A stretch of DNA of 64,000 bases from Actinoplanes sp040639655. GTDB lineage: Bacteria > Actinomycetota > Actinomycetes > Mycobacteriales > Micromonosporaceae. A program made the translations under genes and the position numbers. Positions 1-9,000 of the stretch are shown here, one piece after another. Position 1 is the first letter of the stretch. Every line of letters starts with the position of its first letter. The DNA is taken from contig NZ_JBFAAI010000005.1 of NCBI RefSeq assembly GCF_040639655.1, positions 124,001 to 188,000 on the forward strand, in the 5' to 3' direction. A model generated the notes under the pieces. That model was not told the DNA's origin, searched no databases, and saw only the letters and a list, made by a program, of their open reading frames with translations.

Positions 1-1245
1 TCGCCGCCCCGCCGAGTGGGACCACGACCTCGTTCCAGGTGTCCATCGCCAGCTTGCCGCACTGCCCGGCCGGGTGGATCCGGCGACCGTGCTGGTCGGT
101 GGCACCCCGGTCCCGCAGGTTGGTCTGCGTGCCGCTGAGCGGATCGGTGAAGATCAGATCCAGCGCGACGCACGTGCTGTTGCCGCCACTGACCATGGGG
201 CTGGTCGCGGTGCTCTGCGGGTAGATGCGGTAGGTGAGCCGGGTGGACGGTGAGACTTTCACGCCGGTCAGCTGGAACGCCCTGGTGTAGGCGAACGAAC
301 TCTGCGTGCTGTTGTCCTTCCCGGAATACAGGACCGAGTTGCTGCCGTTGTAGGCGCCCGCCGGGGATCCGCCGGTCGTGAACAGTTCCGGGCCGGTCAG
401 TGCGCAGCACACACCGATCACATTGGCGATGCCTCCTCGAGGACTTCCCGCGGAGACGCTGTTGAGCCAGTTCAGGCCGGGCTCGCCGGGCTCCACGCCA
501 TTGGCGAACAGCGGCGGGGTCCAGACCGCGTCGGTGATGCGGATGTCGTCGACGAAGCCGCGGTAGCCACCGGTGTTCGACGGCTGGTCGTACCCGATGT
601 CCAGCGCGTCGATCTGCTTGCCGGCGGCGATCCGGCCGATCGGGACGATCACCTCGTTCCAGGTGTCCATGGTGAGCTTGCCGCACTGGTACGCCGGGTG
701 GGCCCGGTTACCGTTCTGATCGGCGACACCGCTGTCGCGCACGTTCGTGCCGTCGGTGAAGACGACGTCCACGGCGACGCAGGTGCTGTTGGTCCCGCTG
801 ACCATCGTGGTGGCCGCGGTGCTCTGCGGATAGATGAGATACGACAGCACGGACTCCGGCTGGAGCTTGAGGTGCCGCAGGTCGTAGGCCTTGGCGTAGG
901 CGTACGACCGGGTCGTGCTGTCGTCCTTGCCCGAGTACATCACCGCACCGGTGCCCCCGCGCGGACCCGGCGGGGCGTCGTGGGTGGGCACCAGCTCCGC
1001 ACCGGTCAGTGCGCAGCAGACACCGCCGATGCCGGAGTCGGCGCCATGACCGGGGCCCCGGGCGATGGTGCTCTGCCAGGTGAGTCCCGGCTGGCCGGAC
1101 TCCGTACCGGTGGCGAAACCGGCGACGTTGTCGGTGACCCAGTCGTCGCCGGTCACGCCCTGCCGAACCTCGATCTCGTCGATGTTGCCGAACCACTGCT
1201 CGCCGTAGGCACCGGCCTGACCGTCCGGGGTGCTCCAGGCACGGC
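1..1245 (-). repeat. Tandem duplicated module inside the LamG protein
   Basis: Two in-frame copies of about 610-625 bp occupy roughly 626-1245 and 1-625. Landmarks repeat with a near-constant offset: ccggtcagtgcgcagca near 1002 and 393, and aggtgtccat at 661 and 37. At protein level each copy has CCALTG, a YSGKD(D/N)ST stretch, an NSTCVA motif and CGKLxMDTWNEV. The conserved cysteines suggest a disulphide-stabilised accessory (possibly carbohydrate-binding) domain. The second copy is cut by the edge. Confidence 0.8.
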
Positions 1246-4200
1246 CGACGGTGAACGCGCCGGGTGCGTGCCACAGCACACCCGCGCGGGCCGCGGCCAG
1301 CTCGTCGTTGACGTACAGCCGCAGCTGGACAGCGCTCGCCGCGTTGTACTCGAATCTGAGGCGGAACCAGTCGCTGGTGTCGTCGGCGGTCAGGACCCGC
1401 GGGGCGATCAGGTGCGAGACCTGCTCACCGACGTCCTGGTCGGCGCTGGGGAACGCCACCTCGAACCGGGTTCCGGTCACACCGCCGACCGTCGACGGGC
1501 GCGTGCCGAGGTAGAACGCCGACTGCTTGCCGCCACGCTGCGCCACGGCGGTCATCACGGCGTCGTGTTTCGCCGGCTGGACCCACACCGAGACGGAGAA
1601 CGACTGATCGGTGCGCAGGACAGGGGCGTCCTGCCAGACGGCGGGCTGCCCCGCCGCCGCGGTGTTGCGCTGCGCCCAGCCGTACTCGCGGGTCGTCTCC
1701 CGATAGTGCGGATCGGCCGGATCGTCGGCGAAATGGGTCTCGTCGAGGTCCAGCGAGGCGGCGGTCCAGTTCGCCCCGCCACCGAAGTTGCTGGTGCCCT
1801 GGCTCAGGGTCAGCCGGCGGCCCCAGCCGGTGCCGGCGCCCGGCGCCTCGCACATGTCCGCCGTCCCGGACTCGTAGCAGGGGGCGGCGGCGTCGAAGTC
1901 CCAGCGGCCCACCGTGACCGGCGACATGATGCTGGGCTCGTCGAATCCGCCGGAATCCGGGTCGCTCGCCGGCTTGCCGGTGAAGTCGTCACGGACGAAC
2001 GCACGGTTGTAGACCTGCACGTCCGCGACGCTGCCGTACAGATACTCGCCGTAGCCCGAGGCGGTCATCCTGCGGCTGCCGATGCGCAGCGCTCCGCCGG
2101 CGCTCCACGTCGCGGGTGCGGCGACCTCCGCCTTGAGTACGCCGTCGACCCAGATCCCCAGCTTCCTGCTGGTGGCGTCGTAGCTGCCGGCCACATGGTT
2201 CCACCGGCCGGCGACCGCGCTGTCGATCGCGCACGCCGACGTGATGCCTCCACTGGACGCCTCGTCGGTGGGACGCACCCCGAAGCACCAGCTCGGGTCC
2301 GTGGTGCCGTCGCCGTCCACGTCCTCGGGCCGGAACTGCAGCTGGAAGTTGGCGGTGTTCGCACCGTCCTGCGACACCAGTGTCTGCGCGCCGGTGACGT
2401 TGTCCAGCCGGGCCCACGCCGCCACCGAATAGTTGCCCGTCGTCTCGGTCAGGCGGGGGGTCGTCACCGAGCCGGCGCCGGCGAAGTGGAGGTTGCGCGT
2501 GTCGGCCAACCGGCCCTTGTCGGCCCACGAGGTACCGGCGGCGGTCAGGACGTTGTCACCGGCGAGACCCGGTTGCCGGTCGGCCATGGCGTCCGCCTCG
2601 GCCGTGCCGGGCCGCCTCTCCAGGCCCCAGCGAGCCAGCGCCGGCGACGGACGTGGCACGGTGATACCGGTCGAGGCGTAACCCTTGTTGTTCGTGGCGT
2701 CGATCGCCTGCCCGTACATGATCGCCAAGCCGTACTTCTCGGCATTGAGCTTGACGACGGCCTCCTTGCCACCCGCCACGGACGCCGCCGCGACCTCGTG
2801 GATGCCGGCCTCGCCCCAGCCGTACCGGAACACCCGCACGTCCGTGTCGGGCGAGGACAACCTGAACGTCGCCGGCGCACCCGGTCCCGGCGGCGTCTGC
2901 ACCACGGCGACCGAGACCTGCGGGGCTCCGAGGTCCACGACGAAGAAGCACCACGCCGAATCCTTGCTCTGCTGGTGGTACGGCGAGGGATCGGTACTGA
3001 AGACCTTGAACGCGTATCTCTTCCCGTCGGTGATCGCCGGGGCCCGCCCGCTGGTCGCGCGGCTGCCGGCGGTGGCGTAGTTCACGCCGGGCCCCGGCAC
3101 GCCGGCCACGGGCCCGTCCCTGGGCGCCTCCACCAGCGTCCACGTGGCCTTCAGCGTCTGGGAGGTGCCGTCGGCGTCACCCAGCACGGCCGAGAAGTCC
3201 GGTGTGGTGGTGCCGATGTGGATGTCGTCGGTCGCGTTGCAGTCGACGCCACTGACCTTGAGCCGGTCGGGCGGCGTGGGGATGGCGTCCTTGTCGACGA
3301 TGAGTTTGGCGCTGCCCGGGAAGTACTTCTTCCAGCGCGCGCCGTCGGACTCCGACTCACCCTGGGCGTCATGGGCGGTGAACACGAAGCCGACCGACGC
3401 GGTGCCCTTCTTCGCGAGGTTGCCGACCAGCGTGGTGACCGCGTTGGTGTTGAAGTTGACGGTCATGTCGGGCTGCGGGGAGTCGCTGCAGCCGTCGCCC
3501 TCGTTGGCGTGCGACGACACCGTGGCCATGTAGGTGCCCACTCCGGACTTCCAGGCGTTGCGCGGCGTGGTGAACGAGCCCGCCTGGTGCATGCTGTTCG
3601 GCGTGTTCGTGCACGACCAGGTGTGATCCACCTTCATCTGCACGTACGCGTCCTCCACATGGGCCCCCGCGAGCGCCTTGATCGGGAACTCGAAGAACGA
3701 CCGGTAGAGCCGGCCGTCGGGATCCTTGCCGACCCGGGCCACCGAGGTGTCGGTGTTGTTGGTGTTGTTCTGCGTGGAGTACGCCCATCGCGAGTCCTCG
3801 GTGCTCCACGCCGGATCGATGAAAACCGGGAACGTCGCGCCGGCGCCCAGCAGGCCCACGTCCGGACGCAGCAGCAGGCTGCCGCCGGGTGTCACCTCGG
3901 AGCCGAGCGGCGCGGTCCTGGCCAGGTCACCGGGACCATGGTGGGACGACCTGACGTTGGCCCGTGGAACCGGCGCGTCCTTGCCGGAGGTGGCGCCCTT
4001 CCGGGCGACGCTGTCGCGGGAGTCCCACATCTGCGGCACGGCCGCGGAGGCGAGCACCGCCGACCCGGCGACCGCCTGCAGGGAGCCGTCCGGCAGGCGG
4101 CGCGCCTGCGCGTCACCGCCGAGGGCGAAACGGACCTCCCGCACCTTCGGATTCGCCGCCGCGGTGGCGTCCTTGACGACCAGGACGTGAGTGAACCCGG

Positions 4201-4756
4201 TCGGCGTGGCGCGTACCGTCAGGTCCACACCGGACAGCACCTCGCGGTAGGTGGCGGCCTGCCGGTCACCGGCGGGGTCCTTCAGATCCGGCACCGGCAG
4301 CGGGCCGTACGGCCAGGTCAGCGTGAACGTCTTCCCGCCCCTCACCAACGTGACCAGCGGGCCCGTGCCACCGCCGGAGAATCGCACGTCCGCCAGCGTG
4401 GCCGCCGGGCGCAGCGTTCCTCCGGCCTCGGAAAGCCGGACGTCGACGTCGGCCCACGAACCGTTGTCGCGGCGGACCCGCTGCGGCACGGCCGCGGCCT
4501 CGTACGTCAGACGGCCGGTCGGCTCGGCGAACACCTGGACGAACTCGGTCCGCTCGGACAGCACCTCCACCCGCTTACCGCTGTCCTTCGCGGCATTCAC
4601 CGCGGCGGCGACGGCCGGAACGGCATTCGCCGCGGGTACGGCGGCAGCCGATTCCGCATTTGTCTGCGATACCGCGGCGGCAAGCGTCGAAACGGTCAGA
4701 AAAGCCATGAAAGCGCGCAGCAGATGTCTATGTCTTGGCGGTGGCCGGTCGAGCAT
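1..4756 (-). CDS. Secreted LamG-domain (jellyroll) protein, partial at its C-terminus
   Basis: The reading frame is open from the ATG at 4756 to the window edge, giving at least 1585 residues; the C-terminus lies outside. A GGAG sits 5 bases before the ATG. The N-terminus has a basic stretch and a hydrophobic segment with Ala-rich cleavage sites, so it is probably exported. After about 200 residues of an N-terminal domain come two LamG-like modules (about residues 770-930 and 1050-1220). These are followed by two tandem copies of a roughly 205-residue module, each with a CCALTG motif and a CGKLxMDTWNEV motif. LamG folds usually bind glycans or proteins. It is the third gene in the direction RHS, lipoprotein, LamG, and such neighbours are common in actinomycetes. 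Substrate unknown; the family call is firm. Confidence 0.85.
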   Translation of the reverse strand, partial: MLDRPPPRHRHLLRAFMAFLTVSTLAAAVSQTNAESAAAVPAANAVPAVAAAVNAAKDSGKRVEVLSERTEFVQVFAEPTGRLTYEAAAVPQRVRRDNGSWADVDVRLSEAGGTLRPAATLADVRFSGGGTGPLVTLVRGGKTFTLTWPYGPLPVPDLKDPAGDRQAATYREVLSGVDLTVRATPTGFTHVLVVKDATAAANPKVREVRFALGGDAQARRLPDGSLQAVAGSAVLASAAVPQMWDSRDSVARKGATSGKDAPVPRANVRSSHHGPGDLARTAPLGSEVTPGGSLLLRPDVGLLGAGATFPVFIDPAWSTEDSRWAYSTQNNTNNTDTSVARVGKDPDGRLYRSFFEFPIKALAGAHVEDAYVQMKVDHTWSCTNTPNSMHQAGSFTTPRNAWKSGVGTYMATVSSHANEGDGCSDSPQPDMTVNFNTNAVTTLVGNLAKKGTASVGFVFTAHDAQGESESDGARWKKYFPGSAKLIVDKDAIPTPPDRLKVSGVDCNATDDIHIGTTTPDFSAVLGDADGTSQTLKATWTLVEAPRDGPVAGVPGPGVNYATAGSRATSGRAPAITDGKRYAFKVFSTDPSPYHQQSKDSAWCFFVVDLGAPQVSVAVVQTPPGPGAPATFRLSSPDTDVRVFRYGWGEAGIHEVAAASVAGGKEAVVKLNAEKYGLAIMYGQAIDATNNKGYASTGITVPRPSPALARWGLERRPGTAEADAMADRQPGLAGDNVLTAAGTSWADKGRLADTRNLHFAGAGSVTTPRLTETTGNYSVAAWARLDNVTGAQTLVSQDGANTANFQLQFRPEDVDGDGTTDPSWCFGVRPTDEASSGGITSACAIDSAVAGRWNHVAGSYDATSRKLGIWVDGVLKAEVAAPATWSAGGALRIGSRRMTASGYGEYLYGSVADVQVYNRAFVRDDFTGKPASDPDSGGFDEPSIMSPVTVGRWDFDAAAPCYESGTADMCEAPGAGTGWGRRLTLSQGTSNFGGGANWTAASLDLDETHFADDPADPHYRETTREYGWAQRNTAAAGQPAVWQDAPVLRTDQSFSVSVWVQPAKHDAVMTAVAQRGGKQSAFYLGTRPSTVGGVTGTRFEVAFPSADQDVGEQVSHLIAPRVLTADDTSDWFRLRFEYNAASAVQLRLYVNDELAAARAGVLWHAPGAFTVGRAWSTPDGQAGAYGEQWFGNIDEIEVRQGVTGDDWVTDNVAGFATGTESGQPGLTWQSTIARGPGHGADSGIGGVCCALTGAELVPTHDAPPGPRGGTGAVMYSGKDDSTTRSYAYAKAYDLRHLKLQPESVLSYLIYPQSTAATTMVSGTNSTCVAVDVVFTDGTNVRDSGVADQNGNRAHPAYQCGKLTMDTWNEVIVPIGRIAAGKQIDALDIGYDQPSNTGGYRGFVDDIRITDAVWTPPLFANGVEPGEPGLNWLNSVSAGSPRGGIANVIGVCCALTGPELFTTGGSPAGAYNGSNSVLYSGKDNSTQSSFAYTRAFQLTGVKVSPSTRLTYRIYPQSTATSPMVSGGNSTCVALDLIFTDPLSGTQTNLRDRGATDQHGRRIHPAGQCGKLAMDTWNEVVVPLGGAA

Positions 4757-4870
4757 GAATTCTCCAAGTCTCGCAATTTGACAATGGTGAACGGGGACGT
4801 CGTCTGCCACACCGCTGGAGGCAATTCACCAGCAGTGTCAGAGAACTGAATTGCTATTCGGGAACGGAGA

Positions 4871-6022
4871 TCAGCCGACCGGTTGCAACGCGGCCCCGGC
4901 GCGGGCGGCGACGTCGCCCGCGATCCGGATGGCCTCCTCCTCGGTGTCGGCCTCGACGATCAGCCGGGTCAGCACGTCTCCCTCTGCCAGCAGCACGGTG
5001 CAGGTTCGGAGTTCGTCGCCGAACCTGTCCACCCGATCACAGAACATCAACTGGCGATCCACCGATGGCAGGGGCGGCAGCGGGACACTGTGGACGCCGG
5101 TGTGATCGCCGAGGTCCCTGTACTTCTCGCAGGTGAGGACACCTTCGACCTGTGCCACCGCCTCGGCCGCGGTGACCGCGCCGAACGCACCGGCGAACTG
5201 GATCACGAAACGCTCACCGCCCCACCACTGCCGCTGGCGGCCGAAAGCGCTGCTGTAGGCGCCCTTCGCCGCATCGTTGCCGCATACCGAGGAGGCCAGG
5301 TCGTCGGTGTAGGGCGACGGCGGGCCGGTCATCTTCCTGCCGTGGATCTCGTCCGCATCCAGCAGGGCTCGCTCGACCCGCCCGGCGGCGCCCGCCCGCA
5401 CCGACGAGCCGGGCTGCTGGCCGGGGGCCGTGGCGCCGGGCGACGGCGGTGGCTTGCCGTTGCTGAGTGGACAGCCCGACGCGTCGCGGATCGCGTCGGG
5501 CGCCAGAGGCTCCCCGCTTGTGAAGTAACGGACGGTGCGCGGATCGGTCCCGGCCGGGTGGACGGGCGCCTCCGATGCGGTGAAGACGAACCCCTTGCGG
5601 TCGGTTCCGCCGGTCAGGTCGACGATGTCCACCTCGCTGACGAAGTCCTCCGGCAGCACCGGGCGGGCCGGATCGCTGCCGGCCCGCACCGGCACATCGG
5701 TGAACGGCTCGTCGGCACCCAGCGCGAGGAACTCGCCCGGCCCGGTGACGGAGCGCGGCCCGCCGGCCTGCCACCACACCCGCGGCTGACCGGCGGCCGG
5801 CGACTGCCCGGATTCACCGTCGCGAACAGTCAGGCCGACCACCTTCTGACCAGGGCACAACGGAACGAACACATGATAGGTGTCACCGATCTTCGCGAGA
5901 CCGATCAAGTAGTCATCGACCGGCTCCGACTGGCCGATGCATCCGGCCGACGCGGCCGCGGCCACCAGTGCCATCGCCGCACCCAGCACACGCCGGACGG
6001 ACGGTCCCGATCGACTCACCAC
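4871..6022 (-). CDS. Predicted lipoprotein with C-terminal sensor-like domain
   Basis: 383 residues from a GTG at 6022 preceded by GGAGGAACC; an ATG at 6079 would give an N-terminus that does not look like a signal peptide, so the GTG is preferred. The N-terminus is basic and hydrophobic and ends in the lipobox ASAGC, predicting lipidation and anchoring outside the membrane. The C-terminal half has paired cysteines (SSVCGND, VLTCEKY, LMFCDR, LRTCTV) and resembles extracellular sensor domains of actinobacterial lipoproteins. It starts 75 bases after the RHS gene and lies before the LamG gene on the same strand, so the three may be co-transcribed. Whether it protects against or helps display the RHS protein is unknown. 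Not a family I can name with certainty. Confidence 0.7.
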   Translation of the reverse strand: MVSRSGPSVRRVLGAAMALVAAAASAGCIGQSEPVDDYLIGLAKIGDTYHVFVPLCPGQKVVGLTVRDGESGQSPAAGQPRVWWQAGGPRSVTGPGEFLALGADEPFTDVPVRAGSDPARPVLPEDFVSEVDIVDLTGGTDRKGFVFTASEAPVHPAGTDPRTVRYFTSGEPLAPDAIRDASGCPLSNGKPPPSPGATAPGQQPGSSVRAGAAGRVERALLDADEIHGRKMTGPPSPYTDDLASSVCGNDAAKGAYSSAFGRQRQWWGGERFVIQFAGAFGAVTAAEAVAQVEGVLTCEKYRDLGDHTGVHSVPLPPLPSVDRQLMFCDRVDRFGDELRTCTVLLAEGDVLTRLIVEADTEEEAIRIAGDVAARAGAALQPVG

Positions 6023-6096
6023 GGTTCCTCCATTTCTCACATCGCATTCGGCGGGGGTGCCGGCTCCTCCGGCCGGCACCCTCCCGTCCAGGAGTC

Positions 6097-9000
6097 CTAT
6101 TCAGCTACGCATACGTAGCTGCCACCGCCGTTCTGCCCGTTCCATGCCGTTCCCTCCGGCATGGTTTTGATCTCGGCCTCTATCTCGTAGTAGTTGCAAC
6201 CGTCCTCCGCTTTCAGCCAGCCCAAGGTGTGGTACCTGATCGCGAACAGGAACCCTTGCTTCTCCCACTGCTTCTCCTTGTGGTAGCGCTCGTGAGCGAA
6301 GAGTGCGTCGCGTTCCGCCTTGGTCTTTTCTCTCTTGCCCTTCATGTTGGTTCGGTCGGTGGTGACGAAAGTGCCGCCGTAGGTGGTACCTCCGGCTTGA
6401 CCGAGCAGATCCCCGAGGGGGTTCTTCGCGTTTTCCGCGCAGACGGTCATGCCTCCTTCTTCGTGGCATGTACCACCGGTGACCTCCACCAGGTCCTTCA
6501 CCGCGCTTCCTACCATGTCGGACTGTTCCTTCGGAGTCAGCCAGAGCGCCCGGGCCTCTGCGACGATGCCGTCGGCCACACTTCCACCGAAAGTGATCAG
6601 CGGCTCGAAGACGTTGTTGTCCATGAACTCGTCGTACTTCCCCCAGGCGTCCCCGATCTCCTGACTGAAGTCCAGATCCTCGGAGATGCGGTCGCCGACC
6701 GGGCCGCAGATGCCCATGAAGCAGCTGACGTTCTGCTTCATCAGATTCGCGAACTTGTCGACCACGAATCCGGCCACTCCACCGGCCACGGACCCGCCGC
6801 CGGACGAACCGCCGCCGGACGCTCTCTCACCGGACGAACCGCCACCGGACGAACCGCCGCGGCCACCGCTTCTACGGCGGCCACCACCGTTGCCGGCGCC
6901 GCCGCCGTTGATAAGGGCGGTCACGCCCCTGGTGATGGCCACGACCAGACTGATGAGCCAGAACGGGTCGAACATGCCGGTCGGGTCGGACGAGGTGATC
7001 GGGTTGTTGTGGCCGTACGCGTAGGCATTCCACTGCTGCGGATCGTTGAGGTCCTGTACCGGATCCACCGAGATGAAGCGCCCCAGGACCGGGTCGTACA
7101 ATCGCGCTCCGATGTGGACCAGGCCACTCGGGTCGTTGTCACCGCCGACGAATCCCTTGTTGGTGGGCCAGATCGGGTTGGTACCGCGCTCCCCGCCGTA
7201 GGGCGTCTGCCGGCGGATGTCGACGCGCTGGGTGTACGCGTTGACGGCCACCTGCTGGGTGCCCTGGTGGTCGTCGAAGAGCCAGGTGAGGCTCTGCGCG
7301 ACGTTGGTCCGTGACGCGACCGTCCGGCCACCGAAGGTGTAGAAGCGCGTGCCGGTCACCGCGACCGCGGTCTTACGGATCTCGTTCCCGGGCAGGAACA
7401 GGGTCGTGCCGGACGAGTCCCGGCGCAGCAGGCGGGTGCCGTCGGCGTCGTACAGGCTGGTGGTGGTCTGCCCGTTCTCCTTGAGCACGACCGGCTTGCC
7501 CTCGGAGTCCCACTCCAGTTCCTGACCGCCCCGCATCGTCATGTTGCCGGTGGCGTCGTACTCGTAGCCGATCGTGCCGGCGGTGCCGCCGGGCACGGTG
7601 GTGGTCATTGCGGTGACCGCGTGCGGCCGCACCTTGTCGGCTCCGGACGGTGGCACCGCGTAGTCCCTGACGGTGTCGCCGGCCGCGGCGTGCGACACCT
7701 CCTGTGTACGGTTGCCGAGCTTGTCGAAGGCCCAGTCCAGCCAGTACGGCGCCGCGCCACCCAGGCCGGCCACCGACGGTGCAGCGGCGCAGGACACGCC
7801 GGCCTTCGGAGTCCAGGCCGAGGTGAGCCGCCGGAGCACGTCGAACCGGAAGCACTGAGTGTCGGCCGGACCCACCTGCGGGGTGTCGGCGATCGATGTC
7901 AGGTTGCCGGCCGGGTCCCAGGTGTAGCCGCGTTCGGACACGGTGCCGGCGGCGGTCTCCGGCTTGACCTTGAACCCCCGCATCCGGCGTGTGTCGGTCT
8001 CGTAGGAAATCGCCTGCTGGGCATACACCCCGCCGGCGATCTTCATGGTGGTAATCGTCGGCTCGCCGTAGGCGCTGTACTCCTGTCCCGCCACGTAGGT
8101 CCCCACCGTCGACCAGGCCGAGGTGAGACTGGTGGGCAGGCCGGACACCCGGTCGTAGGCGGTGGTCACCTGTTCGCCGGCGTTCCCTCCGGCGTCCGGG
8201 TGGCTGAGGCTGGTCTCCGCGCCGTTGTAGGGCGAGTAGGAGTGCCCGTAGATGTAGGTGCCGGCCAGGCCGGTCTCCGCCTCCGGGATCACCCAGTGTT
8301 CACCGGTGAGCCGGTAGTCGCTGGTGAAACCCCGGGCCTGCCACTTGTACGCGTTGCCGTTGTCGTACCGGATCTTCTCGGTGAGCTGGCCGCGCACCGT
8401 GACTCCGGTGTAGAGCTTGTCGTACTTCCACTCCGCCCGGATCTTTCCCGGGACGGCCTCGTCGTCGTGGACCGCCACCTTGCGGCCCATCGAGTCGTAC
8501 GTGTAGACCAGCACCTCGTTCCGGGCGTCGGTCGTTCTGACGACGTCACCGGCGTCGTTGAAGTCGGTCCTGGTCCGCCCCTTGTCGGGGTCCTTCGTCT
8601 CGACCTTGCGACCGCTCATGTCGTACAGATAGGTCCACCTGTTCTCCCCCGGGTCCACCACGGAGGAAAGCTGGTCCTTGCTGTTGAAGTGGTACACCGT
8701 GCGCTCGTACGGCCCCGCGGTTCCCGACGGCGTGGTGTACTGCCACAGTTCGGTGGTGCGGCCCTGCACGTCGACCAGCGCGGTCTGCGTGGCGCCCCCG
8801 GCCGGTGGCACCGTCGTCACGCGGTCACCCTCGTAGCCGGTGCGGGTACGCCACTTTTCCACGAGGTTGGTGACGCCGTCACCGGACCGGAAGATCGCAT
8901 CGGTGACCCGGCCCGCCCGGTCATAGACGTTGACCGCCTGGGTCGGCACCGACCACTCCGGCTCCCACCACAGCGTGCCCGACGGGCCACCGGGTTCGGC

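Noticed and set aside
698..4849. A 1383-codon plus-strand open frame
   Set aside because: It is antisense to the LamG gene. Its translation is Arg/Gly/Val-rich and low complexity, with no domains, as expected for the antisense of GC-rich coding DNA.
6097..6300. A separate immunity gene hidden inside the RHS C-terminal region
   Set aside because: Alternative frames there have poor codon bias and no starts with ribosome-binding sites.
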